Position numbers and translations under genes: made by a program. The notes below the pieces were generated by a model, which ran no database searches, was not told the DNA's origin, and was given only the letters and a program-made list of their open reading frames with translations. A stretch of DNA of 64,000 nucleotides, from the NCBI GenBank assembly GCA_026419775.2, contig JAOPGA020000460.1, positions 1-64,000 on the forward strand, written 5' to 3'. Shown in pieces: positions 17,416-26,818 of this stretch. Origin of the DNA: Acrasis kona (lineage: Eukaryota > Heterolobosea > Eutetramitea > Acrasida > Acrasidae). Positions within the stretch are counted from its first letter, which is position 1, and each line of letters starts with the position of its first letter.

Positions 17416-18960
17416 CTAACTGTCCGAACTTACTTGTTGGTCAGCAACGCGCCTATGGAAGCTTGTATGTTTTTGGAATGAGTTGCAAACCTTTAGCACA
17501 ACGTCCTCTCCAAACAATGGTCCTACAACTTGCATGCTGATTGGCAATCGATTTCCTTCTTTGAAACTTCCACAGGGTATGCATCCACAAGGTTGCTTGG
17601 TCATATTGAATACGTATGAAAGTGGAGTCCATCCCCAGAATCTGACCATATCGGCGTCTTCCCAGTAGGAACTGTCGCGACCAGATGCTATTTGCTCAAT
17701 GTTAGAAGGTACTTCCTTGTTTGCTTCAAATGGTGGGATAGGGAGTGTTGGGGTCACTAGGACGTCATATTTTCGGTAAAATTTGTTCATGGCGACACCC
17801 ATCTTGGCACGATCTTGTTCAGCGTGCATGGCTTCAACAGCAGTATACTTTTCTCCTTGCTTTCCGATGGTATAGAGACCTTCGTCCATTAGTTCTTTGA
17901 TTTCGGCTTCGGTCAAGTCATCACTGTCCTTCTTTGTCTTTAGCAAATGTGCAACTCCGCCCAACCATAAAACTTTATAGGTCTTGTAGAGGTCAAACTT
18001 TGACAGTGGGAAATCATCATCTACGAATGTTACGATGGCCCCATTCTTCTCAAATACATCAACTGCGCTTTTGATTGACTCCATAACATCTTGGTGTACA
18101 TACTTGACGTAACCACCTAGATTCAAACTAACAGCAACTTTCAATCCTTTAACATCGGAACCAATTTCTGGTGTGGTGTAGGGGTTTTTGATTAAAGTAT
18201 CACGACGTCCGGGATAGCAACTCAACCAATCTTCTTCGTCTTCCTTCGCTAGTACGTCCATGCATAGTGCAATATCTTCCATGCTTCTGGCCATTGGACC
18301 CACAGTGGACAATGATCCAAACACACTTGGTGGTGCATGAGGGATGATTCCTATTGTTGGCTTTATTGTGCACACGTTACAAAATCCTGCTGGGATGCGG
18401 ACAGAGCCTCCAGCGTCAGTTCCAATAGCAATTGGAGCAAATCCTAACGCAACACTAACTGCGGCACCACCACTACTGCCTCCAGTGATAAGGTCTTTGT
18501 CGTATGGATTTCTAGTGATACCTGTTCTTGGTGAAACAGTGACTCCTTTCCAGCCAAAGTCAGAAGTGGCGGTCTTTCCAATCAAGATGGCATTATTTTC
18601 AAGGAGGCGATTAACGCAGGGCGATATGAACATATTTGGAGAAGGAAGTGTAGGTTTCATCATGGATCCATTATATGTAGGCCAGTTTGGTACGTAGAGT
18701 AAATCTTTGATGGTGACTGGAACTCCATCCAGCTTTCCACATTGAGTTCCGTTAGTGTAGCGATCGGCAGATTCTTGGGCTTTCTGCAACAAAACCTCTG
18801 GGTTCTCCATAAAGCACATGGCGTTGTAGACTTGATTTATTTCTGCGATTCTGTCCAAACAGTCCTTCATTACATCTACGGGGCATATTGTCTTGTCTTT
18901 ATATCCTTCTAATATCTCTGTGGCAGTGAGAAAGCATAATCTCGTGCGGTCTTTTGTCAT
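17416..18960 (-). CDS. Amidase-signature hydrolase
   Basis: 514 residues, one exon. The complete Ser-cisSer-Lys triad is visible: Lys in VPVTIKDLLY, the cis-Ser in GGSSGGAAVSVALG, and the nucleophilic Ser in GTDAGGSVRIPAGFC. The C-terminal half carries the family motif VLVTPTLPIPPFEANKE and ends with the hydrophobic QVVGPLFGED. Relatives include fatty-acid amide hydrolase, acylamidases and GatA. The absence of GatB/C partners and the absence of a membrane segment favour a soluble amide hydrolase of unknown substrate. Start at ATG 18960. Confidence 0.9.
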   Translation of the reverse strand: MTKDRTRLCFLTATEILEGYKDKTICPVDVMKDCLDRIAEINQVYNAMCFMENPEVLLQKAQESADRYTNGTQCGKLDGVPVTIKDLLYVPNWPTYNGSMMKPTLPSPNMFISPCVNRLLENNAILIGKTATSDFGWKGVTVSPRTGITRNPYDKDLITGGSSGGAAVSVALGFAPIAIGTDAGGSVRIPAGFCNVCTIKPTIGIIPHAPPSVFGSLSTVGPMARSMEDIALCMDVLAKEDEEDWLSCYPGRRDTLIKNPYTTPEIGSDVKGLKVAVSLNLGGYVKYVHQDVMESIKSAVDVFEKNGAIVTFVDDDFPLSKFDLYKTYKVLWLGGVAHLLKTKKDSDDLTEAEIKELMDEGLYTIGKQGEKYTAVEAMHAEQDRAKMGVAMNKFYRKYDVLVTPTLPIPPFEANKEVPSNIEQIASGRDSSYWEDADMVRFWGWTPLSYVFNMTKQPCGCIPCGSFKEGNRLPISMQVVGPLFGEDVVLKVCNSFQKHTSFHRRVADQQVSSDS

Positions 18961-19049
18961 TTTTGTTTGTGTGATATGTTTTTCTTAATCTAATTCTGGG
19001 ATTCGGGTATTCAAAGACAATTTATATACATGGCGAGGAGTTTTGATAA

Positions 19050-19069
19050 CCGAGCTAATATTAGCTCGG
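19050..19069. promoter_or_regulatory. 20-bp perfect palindrome upstream of the amidase gene
   Basis: CCGAGCTAATATTAGCTCGG reads the same on both strands and lies 90 bases upstream of the amidase ATG. It also lies in the 3' flank of the SWIM gene. It could be a dimeric regulator site or a cruciform. No known factor is assigned. Confidence 0.5.
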
Positions 19070-19192
19070 AGTTGAAAAAAACGACAATTACCCTCAGATA
19101 TAATTTATTTGGATTAAAATGGAGGTAGGTCATTGTATCAACATATCAGTCACCCATCCATTTAAAACACAATTTCTATTTTTTATTAAATA

Positions 19193-22100
19193 TTATTTAT
19201 CTTGATTCGCTTGACCAGATTTTGTTTGTGGAAGTAAAGAATTGAAAATTTCATTAGTCTCGGTTGGCACCAACCTATCAGGCCCAGTCGCCTCAAAGTC
19301 ACTTACAACACCCAAGGCAGTCAACGGCGGCATCACAAGAGTGTCATTTCCAGTAGGGCGCAAGGACAATTCGGACATTAAATCTCTCACCAGCGCCTTT
19401 TTAGTCTTCAATCGATTACAAGTCGGAATCAACACTCCATTCTCAAACTGAACTCCCTTTCCACACTTTTTGTAAATGACGGCATAATATCTCATCCACG
19501 TCCTGAATCCTTTGTAATTGCGCTGAACAACTTGAGGAAGGAAATTATTGTGGTGTTCCATCGCAACGGACAAACAAAGCTCGACATAATTACAATTACA
19601 AATATGCAACAGCAGCTCCATGAAGCGAGGTTTGCTGTGATGATTGTAGCCATGATACTCTGCATGTTCGTTGGACTCTCTGCTCATGCTCAGTAATTTC
19701 TTCCGATAACAATCCCTCACGGTCTTTTCCGTTATTCCATGATGCACCATGCAAGTGAAATGATGAGTCACGCTATCGTACAACAGAGTGTTGCTATGAC
19801 CGTACCTATCGCTCTGTTCGTGAGACGTGTGAGTCACGATGTTGATCATCTCCAACGCATCGCCGACAAAACCCTCGAGCGTCAACATTCTGACGTGATC
19901 GTTCAACAAGAGCAATATTTGGTTTTGTTTGTAGTGACCGGCGTCATAGATATCAGGATCCAACATGCGACGATTCATCAACAGTGGATTCGTGACCACC
20001 ACATCCTTACCGCTCTCGTGTTCCTCCTTGTTAATGGAGTACAAAATTTTAAACAACTCCACTCTTTCGTGAGCCCACTCTGCAAATTTATTGCGTTGTA
20101 AGAAGGCCTGCCTTAACCTCAAGAAACAATCCATCTTTCCGCGATCGAGCTCGAATAACGCTCGCAAGTACTTTGAAGTGGCTTCAAAGTCATCGCACAT
20201 CTTCATCAGCTCCGAAACTGCGAATTTAACGCCCGGCAATACGCTATTGTATTTTAATTGCTCCGATAGCTTGACGATGGCACCTCTGGATAGTTGCTTC
20301 TCCAAATCCACATGATTTACGTTCAGGGCACGTAAGGTTCGAATGGCATGAACGGCGACATCGGGATGACATAGCGATCCCTCAGGAACAGCACACGATA
20401 AACACTTTTCCATCAACACGTCCAACTTGACGCCAGAGTATATCGCAGCGACCACTATCCTAGTGATGATGCTCCTGTGTAATTTGATCAGCTTCAAGTT
20501 CCTTTGTTTTTGATTGGAAGCCATTTGTTCCTTCTTTTTCGTGATTTCCACTCTTCTGCCGCCTTCGTAACGTGGTTCTACGTATAAAATACCGGCCACC
20601 ACCCCACCGACTCGATCGTTCGCCGAATCAGAGTAGCTCTCTTGCGTGTTGATTAGCTCATGAAAGATGTGAGCGGAGATGTCCTTTATTTTGTGATCTG
20701 GAACGGGTATGCTGACGCTTTGTTGATGAGGATCGATCAAGAAGGACTTGATGGTCGCACAATCCGAACAATCACAAATCAGATTGATGGTGCTGGTGGG
20801 AATGCCAAAGTCAATTGCGTCGGAGGGGTGAGGCTCCGGCACAAGGCTCATTGCGTTGCTCAAGTACTCGCAAAGCGTCAATATCGATTGGTATTCCTTT
20901 CCTTCGTTGAGCAGATATACCAAAATACCTTGCGTGAATCCATCCACGAAATTCAAAATTTTGGAATCGGAATGAAGCGTAGATGGGGAATGGGCGGCGA
21001 ATGGATCGGATGATTTGGAAAATTGATTCTGGAACAAATCAGCATTGTTCAATGCGCAACATTCGTTCAGAATGATTCGAATCAACTCTCGTAACGAATC
21101 CGATTCGAACGGTGCCACGTGTCTGAATGCCATTTGACAAATGAAGGGATCGAATTGTTGATGCGTCGACGATTTGAATTGTAAACTAAATGCACGAAGC
21201 GAGATCTTTAGCATTTGTTTGTTGTTTGGATTCGATTTGAGCACATGGTCGCTCGCAGTGATCAGGTAATTTGCATTGTTACAGTGCTCGCACAAGAACT
21301 CGACGACTTGTTCCGATTGCAAATCGTTGGTGGCAATGTCGCACATGAATTTGATCGTGTCGAGATGCATGCATTTCAATAACGTGTTCTTGACCATTTG
21401 TAAACAAATGTTGGGATCGATCTGAATCAGCACCTTGCATAATGTTAATCGTTCGTTGGGGTTGGTCAGATTGGATTCGCACCATTCGTATAGTTCGTCT
21501 CCTTTTTGTAAGATGGGAACGTAATATTTCATCAAGTAACACGCGCAGTTCAGGTTGAGTTCGGAATTGAGCGCCACGCTAAAAATAGATCCTAATGTTT
21601 CCTTGATGTTTTTTAACTCTGACTGCGTGTGATTGGAAAATGTGTTGTTGGACTTTCCTGTCTGAATGGCTTGGTATGCTAATGTGGAATGTTCGTCCAT
21701 GCGAGCGTTTGCTGCTGAAACTGCTCTGTCGTGATTGTCGTCGTCGAACAAGAATGCCAATTGTGTGGAATGTATATCTTCTCTCTTTGCAGTGTCCTTT
21801 TTTGTGTTTTTGAATGCGGAATGGACCAAGATGGACTGGACCACCAGTAACAGGTCGTCGGGAGTGTTTTTCAAGTACTTGTCCACGTGGTTGATGCAGT
21901 CCGATACACGATTCATCTTGAGCAGGACCAAACAAGCGATTAAATGTTTTTGAATGGCTTTGGCATAAAAGTAACATTGTTCGGGCGTGTTTATTAGTTT
22001 TTCGAACCTCATGCGAATGAGCGTGGTGGATGTTTCGTTGAAGCGTTCCGAAGCCGATTCGTCTCCCGACAAGACTGATTGTAATAATTCATTGTTCCAT

Positions 22101-23584
22101 CCATTGAGTGCGGCATCGAGTGCTGGCGCCATGATCCTTCCTATTTTCGTCTCTCCGTCTTGATCCTGTTCGATCCATGCTTCTATCCGACTTGCCGTTC
22201 GTTTCCGATCTTGATCCAAAACATTTTCGTGACTCATGATTTTATTGATGAGTTCGTTGAGGCAGATCAGGAGGCTGCGATGGATTTGAATGACGTCGCT
22301 GAAGCGTCTATTGTTGGCTAATCCTGCTGCTACCATTGGCGTGTAGGAGGAATGAAGAATCTTTTTGGTGTTGCATGGGTCGACTTCATTGATGATAAAG
22401 TCTGCAATGATGCTGGAAATGTATAAAGAGTTGGCCACATCACCTCTTCCAAGTATTTCCATGGCTTTCGTAATGTACGTGGTGCATGATCTTTCTATTG
22501 ACTTGAATTGTTGAACGTTGGCGGTAACGCCTCCTCCGCGACAATCTGCACAGCTTTCGTAATAATCTTCTTCGTCGTCGCTGCTGTCATAATAATCATT
22601 GTGGCAGTTGCAATCACAATAAGCTCTCCCTCCGCAGTCCTCATCGTGTACGTAGATTCCTGATCCAGAGTTTAGAAATTGTTTGTAAGTTGTTCGCAAG
22701 TCTTCTTTGAGTGCGTCGAAATTAATGTAGTGTGTTTTTGTTCTTGAAATAATGTCATAAAGTAGTTTGTCGCGCGGCGTTTGTTCCGATAACGGGACTG
22801 GTTGTGATTCGGTGTCCGGTTTATTTGGCTCTTCTTGAAGCAGGTCGGCGACATGTCTTATGAAACCTGGCTGGCTATTGTCTCTTGTCAGTAAGCTCAT
22901 CACAATTTTCCTCAAATGTTCAGGATCACTTTGACCTACTAGCTTCTCTAATTCGTCACGATGGTACACGCCTAAACCTATTGTGTCTTTGCTAACATCC
23001 AAGAAGGATGAGTCACAACCAAGTCTACAAAGCAGTGCTGCGCAAATGTGTCTACACCAAAAAGGCTTCTTTGAACACTGGTCCAAGAAGCACTTTGTAT
23101 TCGCCACTACGTATTCATCCTTTGTTTTGATAAATGTTATAATGACCTTGTGACTCTCCACTCCAGCGGTGTCTACGTTGTCCAGTACCGTCGCCTCTAG
23201 TTTTCCTATCGAGATGTTTTGAGCAGCCCTGATTGTATGGTACATTGCCGAATCAATTTTGTTATTTTCGGCAAAAAGTTGGCCAGCTTCAAAATCCGTT
23301 GAATTGGAATACATTTTTATAACATCGAATGTGACGAAGGCAGTCTCATTTGCATTATTGAGGTCTGGTTTTCTCGTTATATTTGGTGATAATCTTAATT
23401 TTTTTAATGCTGGTTGGACTTGATCTGGAGACGCGGTCATCATCGCATTCATACCATATCTTCTACCAACTCCATGTACTTCGCAATCCGCATGGTTACA
23501 TCCATGCAAATGCCCCATCTCATAAACATCATCATCTGAGGAGTAGTCGGAACTTGAAGCATAGAGGAAGTTGCGTGCATACAT
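19193..23584 (-). CDS. Large SWIM zinc-finger protein with helical-repeat body
   Basis: 1463 residues with no interruption. The ATG at 23584 is the first in frame. Residues about 20-45 hold a Cys/His cluster (GCNHADCEVHG). A SWIM finger lies around residues 160-200 (TKCFLDQCSKKPFWCRHICA, a CxxxC..CxH variant). A second Cys/His and acidic segment (CDCNCHND, DSSDDEEDYYESCADC) follows near 310-360. The rest is alpha-helical, repeat-like and without signal or membrane segments. Layout resembles ZSWIM-type proteins, some of which are cullin-RING substrate receptors or chromatin-linked; which one applies is not decidable. Codon use is more GC-rich in the middle third than in the neighbours. Confidence 0.75.
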   Translation of the reverse strand: MYARNFLYASSSDYSSDDDVYEMGHLHGCNHADCEVHGVGRRYGMNAMMTASPDQVQPALKKLRLSPNITRKPDLNNANETAFVTFDVIKMYSNSTDFEAGQLFAENNKIDSAMYHTIRAAQNISIGKLEATVLDNVDTAGVESHKVIITFIKTKDEYVVANTKCFLDQCSKKPFWCRHICAALLCRLGCDSSFLDVSKDTIGLGVYHRDELEKLVGQSDPEHLRKIVMSLLTRDNSQPGFIRHVADLLQEEPNKPDTESQPVPLSEQTPRDKLLYDIISRTKTHYINFDALKEDLRTTYKQFLNSGSGIYVHDEDCGGRAYCDCNCHNDYYDSSDDEEDYYESCADCRGGGVTANVQQFKSIERSCTTYITKAMEILGRGDVANSLYISSIIADFIINEVDPCNTKKILHSSYTPMVAAGLANNRRFSDVIQIHRSLLICLNELINKIMSHENVLDQDRKRTASRIEAWIEQDQDGETKIGRIMAPALDAALNGWNNELLQSVLSGDESASERFNETSTTLIRMRFEKLINTPEQCYFYAKAIQKHLIACLVLLKMNRVSDCINHVDKYLKNTPDDLLLVVQSILVHSAFKNTKKDTAKREDIHSTQLAFLFDDDNHDRAVSAANARMDEHSTLAYQAIQTGKSNNTFSNHTQSELKNIKETLGSIFSVALNSELNLNCACYLMKYYVPILQKGDELYEWCESNLTNPNERLTLCKVLIQIDPNICLQMVKNTLLKCMHLDTIKFMCDIATNDLQSEQVVEFLCEHCNNANYLITASDHVLKSNPNNKQMLKISLRAFSLQFKSSTHQQFDPFICQMAFRHVAPFESDSLRELIRIILNECCALNNADLFQNQFSKSSDPFAAHSPSTLHSDSKILNFVDGFTQGILVYLLNEGKEYQSILTLCEYLSNAMSLVPEPHPSDAIDFGIPTSTINLICDCSDCATIKSFLIDPHQQSVSIPVPDHKIKDISAHIFHELINTQESYSDSANDRVGGVVAGILYVEPRYEGGRRVEITKKKEQMASNQKQRNLKLIKLHRSIITRIVVAAIYSGVKLDVLMEKCLSCAVPEGSLCHPDVAVHAIRTLRALNVNHVDLEKQLSRGAIVKLSEQLKYNSVLPGVKFAVSELMKMCDDFEATSKYLRALFELDRGKMDCFLRLRQAFLQRNKFAEWAHERVELFKILYSINKEEHESGKDVVVTNPLLMNRRMLDPDIYDAGHYKQNQILLLLNDHVRMLTLEGFVGDALEMINIVTHTSHEQSDRYGHSNTLLYDSVTHHFTCMVHHGITEKTVRDCYRKKLLSMSRESNEHAEYHGYNHHSKPRFMELLLHICNCNYVELCLSVAMEHHNNFLPQVVQRNYKGFRTWMRYYAVIYKKCGKGVQFENGVLIPTCNRLKTKKALVRDLMSELSLRPTGNDTLVMPPLTALGVVSDFEATGPDRLVPTETNEIFNSLLPQTKSGQANQDK

Positions 23585-24359
23585 AACAATTGTAACTTTG
23601 TTTTGTAAATTCCAAATAATTTTGTTTGCGGAGTATTCAATGATAAACAAATTTGCCTCCTTCAGCTTGCACAATCGGTACAAAAGGTGCTTCTGTTTAA
23701 TTTTTGACGGACATTTTTTAAATATTATAGTTATTTATACTGCTGCAAGTATGTAGACTCGTGTGTCTAGCAGTATCATAACACAAGTCTACAACAGGAA
23801 GGCGCCGGCCCAAACGGGACGGCTTTAGGTTTGTATGCATATACATTGAACAGTCGTACTGTCAATAATAATATTATAAATGGTCGTACCATTATATCTA
23901 TAAACTAACTGTTATACAGTACATTGAACAGTCGTACTGTATACTAAATTAAACCACTTTATTATCACAGACAAGCCTCATTAAATGCAGGGTCAAACCA
24001 TGCGTGAATAGCTGAACAACTTTTATTGCAAGGACAAACCATGTGTAACTATGATGAATTGGTGAACCATCAAGACTGAAGAACATTTTACTGTGAATTA
24101 TAATTTTATTGAAAACGTAACATTTTGATTTGATTTACTAGTTGTGTGATTTGAAGATTTGAATTAATTTAAAACATTTTCGATTTGTGTGATTTCACTT
24201 AAATGTGACCTTATAACCTGTATTCATTTTTTCTGTAGTGTGAGATGTACACTGAAATGTACTTTATAGTAAAGTCATAGAGAAGAAACCTGTCACCTTC
24301 TCTCTGTTGGGAATTGGAGTTTTATGGTAAACAACGAATAAAACATAGAGGCAACAGAA
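23585..24359. other. 775-base spacer dense in hairpins and direct repeats
   Basis: No gene seen. It contains a 21-bp perfect direct repeat (23842-23862 and 23920-23940), several small stem-loops sharing a GTCGTAC core, and further stem-loops at 24261-24275 (ACTTTA-TAG-TAAAGT) and 24279-24303 (AGAGAAG / CTTCTCT). The stretch also holds the presumed SWIM promoter and the 3' flank of the coiled-coil gene. It may be a remnant of a non-autonomous mobile element. Confidence 0.55.
23842..23940 (+). repeat. Direct repeat pair with covarying small hairpins
   Basis: Two identical 21-bp units, 23842-23862 and 23920-23940, each contain the stem-loop ACAGT-CGT-ACTGT. Between them at 23879-23893 sits AATGGT-CGT-ACCATT. 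The GT-CGT-AC core is kept while the outer stem differs but still pairs. A further stem-loop TGTAT-GCAT-ATACA (23832-23845) abuts the first unit. Confidence 0.7.
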
Positions 24360-25121
24360 CTATGGTTCAGGGAAGCAACATTTTTGTTTCAGTGGATGGT
24401 TTGGATCAGAGGACATTTCTGATAAAATTATAATCAAATCCCTTGCGTCATCAAACTCGTATTTTTTTGATTTTGCGAATTGATCACGTGCAAATCCGAT
24501 AAGTTGGGTCTTAGTTGTATTCTTCATATCTTCTGTCCCATGTTTATTTTTTAAATGTTTGACTGCTCTAATAAAATAGTCAATGTTGCCATCAAAGCGG
24601 CCAGACTCAAGAACCTTTTGTTCGAACTTTTCCCAATTTTGTATTTCTGTGTTGCTCAAATGAAGATGCTCGCGCTTGTTTTTCACATCTACCATTCTCA
24701 CTCTTTCCTTGCCTTTACGTGTGGGTGATAAAACAGAACGAACAAACACTTCTTCCAAAGTGTACGAAACTTGACCAAGAGTTATCCTACGTCTTCTTTT
24801 GGCTTCCTTTTGATCGTTGTGGGCTTGCAACATTTCGTATTTTTTTTGTAATGAGTCTAAATGCGTGAGTAGTTCCATGTTCTCTTTTTTTAACAAATCG
24901 TTTTCTAATTTCAAGTTAGCAATTGTTTTATCAAGCTCTCCAATTTTTGTATGATAACCGTCCACCGTTCTAAGATCAAAAATATGCTGGTCTGTAATAG
25001 TTTGTATTTTTTGTCTTAGTGAGATGTTCTCTTCTTTGAGAGCATTATAGGCAATGAGAAGCGGGTCTTGATAGAAGGCAACTGTGTGTTCCAGTCTAAA
25101 ACCATCGTCGTTTGTGTTCAT
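24360..25121 (-). CDS. Coiled-coil nuclear-type protein, unknown family
   Basis: 253 residues, one exon, ATG at 25121. Residues about 30-115 form a long leucine-heptad coiled coil (ALKEENISLRQKIQ, LKLENDLLKKENMELL). A strongly basic patch KRRRR follows. Then comes a compact helical domain (SNTEIQNWEKFEQKVLESG, IDYFIRAVKHLKNKHG, FDDARDLIIILSEM). The BEN- or BRO-like appearance of the C-terminus is only a loose impression. The basic patch next to a dimerising coil suggests nucleic-acid binding, as inference. Five TAGAC elements lie directly upstream. Confidence 0.6.
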   Translation of the reverse strand: MNTNDDGFRLEHTVAFYQDPLLIAYNALKEENISLRQKIQTITDQHIFDLRTVDGYHTKIGELDKTIANLKLENDLLKKENMELLTHLDSLQKKYEMLQAHNDQKEAKRRRRITLGQVSYTLEEVFVRSVLSPTRKGKERVRMVDVKNKREHLHLSNTEIQNWEKFEQKVLESGRFDGNIDYFIRAVKHLKNKHGTEDMKNTTKTQLIGFARDQFAKSKKYEFDDARDLIIILSEMSSDPNHPLKQKCCFPEP

Positions 25122-25620
25122 TTTCAAAAAAATAGTTGAGTGCAATAGACCAATACGGCGATGACTTAGTCTAGACGTTAAGACTTCGTATAGATTAGAC
25201 GGAGTTGACTTCAACTAGACAAAGTTTTATTCGATTAGACAGATCACGACGTCTTCTTTTGTCGAATCTAAATCATCAAGCAGGCACTTAATAGATTGAA
25301 ATACTTCAAGCATCTGTGATATTACTTTCTTTTTTTGATACGCGCAGTGTGGCTGTGTTAAAATTCCAAGAACTCTGTGAAGCTGTGATAGTGTATTTCG
25401 ATGATTGAATAGTCGTTAAAGTTGAAATGAAATGAAAGTATTTGAAAGGAAAGAAATTTCGAAAGAAGGCCTTTCGGTAGGATCCCTAGTCGATATACTG
25501 AAATACAGATGTCCTTGTAATCTTTATTAATATTGCATTATGTCCACTAAACACTCGAATCTTGAGCATTACAATAAACCTTAAAATGTTCCAGTTTTGT
25601 TCCAATCAATAGAAGAAAAA
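25122..25620. promoter_or_regulatory. Divergent promoter region with TAGAC array and an RBR uORF
   Basis: About 500 bases between divergent genes. On the plus strand TAGAC occurs five times at 25146, 25172, 25196, 25216 and 25236, spaced 20-26 bases, the nearest 25 bases upstream of the coiled-coil ATG. A small inverted repeat (AGTTGA-CT-TCAACT) sits at about 25204-25217. Near the other end, ATG 25586 opens an 8-codon uORF ending at 25612, nine bases before the RBR start. Confidence 0.5.
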
Positions 25621-26646
25621 ATGCAAACTAAAGAAGAGGTTGGCGAATGGATAGCTAGTGAAGTAGGACTACCACAGTACAGGTCAAGTTTTGTTGACAA
25701 TGAAATTACGTACCCTATTCTATTGAACCTCAACACCCAGGACCTCAAGGACATGGACATCACCATCATAGGCCATAGAAAAAAGATTGAAATGGCTATA
25801 CAAAATCTCAAACAGCCAGTGCACACAAAGCGCAACATTAGTCACGTCGTACCGACAACCCAACCATCAAAAAAGTTAAAGCAATCTCCTTTACCCGCCG
25901 AGGCCTTAGAAATTAGCGATGAGTTCAAGTCGCTTCTCCTTACGGGATTTCCAGGAGTATGCATGATTTGCATGGAAGAGGTTGACGATTTGTACCCACT
26001 CATGGGATGCAAGGGCGAGACACATTATTGTGTTTCATGCTTACAGACCTATTTAAAAACAGCCATCGACAGCAAAAAAGTACCAATTCGCTGCCCCGAT
26101 GTAGAGTGCAGACACGAAATTCACCCAACTAACATCAATGCCCTGCTAAAAAGAAACGAAATAAATAAATTCGAAAGAGCGGGTCTCGAAAATCTTGTGA
26201 GCCCAGCAGGAGTGGACATGAGCGGAAAAGTAGTCGACGACTTTCCAGACATTTACAAGTTCCTTCATTGCCCTACGCCCAACTGTACTTACATTTTTGC
26301 TGTTGACCCTACTGACGAGGAATCTGTACATTTAAGATGTGAAGTCTGCAAAGAACATTACTGTCTCAAGTGCAAAGTGAAGTATCACAAAGGAAAGACA
26401 TGTATTCAGCACAAGAGGGATAGACTTAATAGTGGATTGATGGAACAAGTTCTGCTGATGGAGTACTTGAAGACTAACAACGTCAAAATGTGTCCACAAT
26501 GTAAGAAATTCATAGAAAGGTCAAGCGGATGCCAACACATGACGTGTCTGTGTGGACATGAATTCTGTTTCTTATGTGGAAAAACTGATTGTGAGTGTAA
26601 AGAGGATGCTATTGATAGAGATTATAGAGAGAATTCGCAAGAATAA
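25621..26646 (+). CDS. RBR (RING-IBR-RING) E3 ubiquitin ligase with N-terminal SAM domain
   Basis: 341 residues, one exon. Residues about 5-70 form a SAM domain (VGEWIASEVGLPQYRSSF, LKDMDITIIGHRKKI). RING1 runs from CMICMEEVDDLYPLMGC to CPDVECRHEI. The IBR has paired cysteines (LHCPTPNCTYIF, CEVCKEHYCLKCKVKYH). RING2 is MCPQCKKFIERSSGCQHMTC followed by CGHEFCFLCG; the Cys in SSGCQHM is in the position of the catalytic cysteine that carries the ubiquitin thioester. It should therefore work by the RING/HECT hybrid mechanism. SAM presumably mediates oligomerisation or substrate choice. The start at 25621 follows a short uORF. Confidence 0.9.
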   Translation: MQTKEEVGEWIASEVGLPQYRSSFVDNEITYPILLNLNTQDLKDMDITIIGHRKKIEMAIQNLKQPVHTKRNISHVVPTTQPSKKLKQSPLPAEALEISDEFKSLLLTGFPGVCMICMEEVDDLYPLMGCKGETHYCVSCLQTYLKTAIDSKKVPIRCPDVECRHEIHPTNINALLKRNEINKFERAGLENLVSPAGVDMSGKVVDDFPDIYKFLHCPTPNCTYIFAVDPTDEESVHLRCEVCKEHYCLKCKVKYHKGKTCIQHKRDRLNSGLMEQVLLMEYLKTNNVKMCPQCKKFIERSSGCQHMTCLCGHEFCFLCGKTDCECKEDAIDRDYRENSQE

Positions 26647-26818
26647 AAAACCTTTGATCTTTGTGACAATGCCTTAGCTTCTTTATTCTAAAAATTAGAC
26701 TTGCTTGTTCAAGCGTTGTAAAGTGACTCGTTTTTGGGTGACATTGACTTTTGAGTTCTCTTCTTTTTTTAACACCCCATTTATTTTAGGTTAAGATACT
26801 ATTTTAAACGTAGTAAAA

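Noticed and set aside
25204-25217. AGTTGA-CT-TCAACT hairpin near the TAGAC array
   Set aside because: Only 6-bp arms; expected by chance at this frequency.
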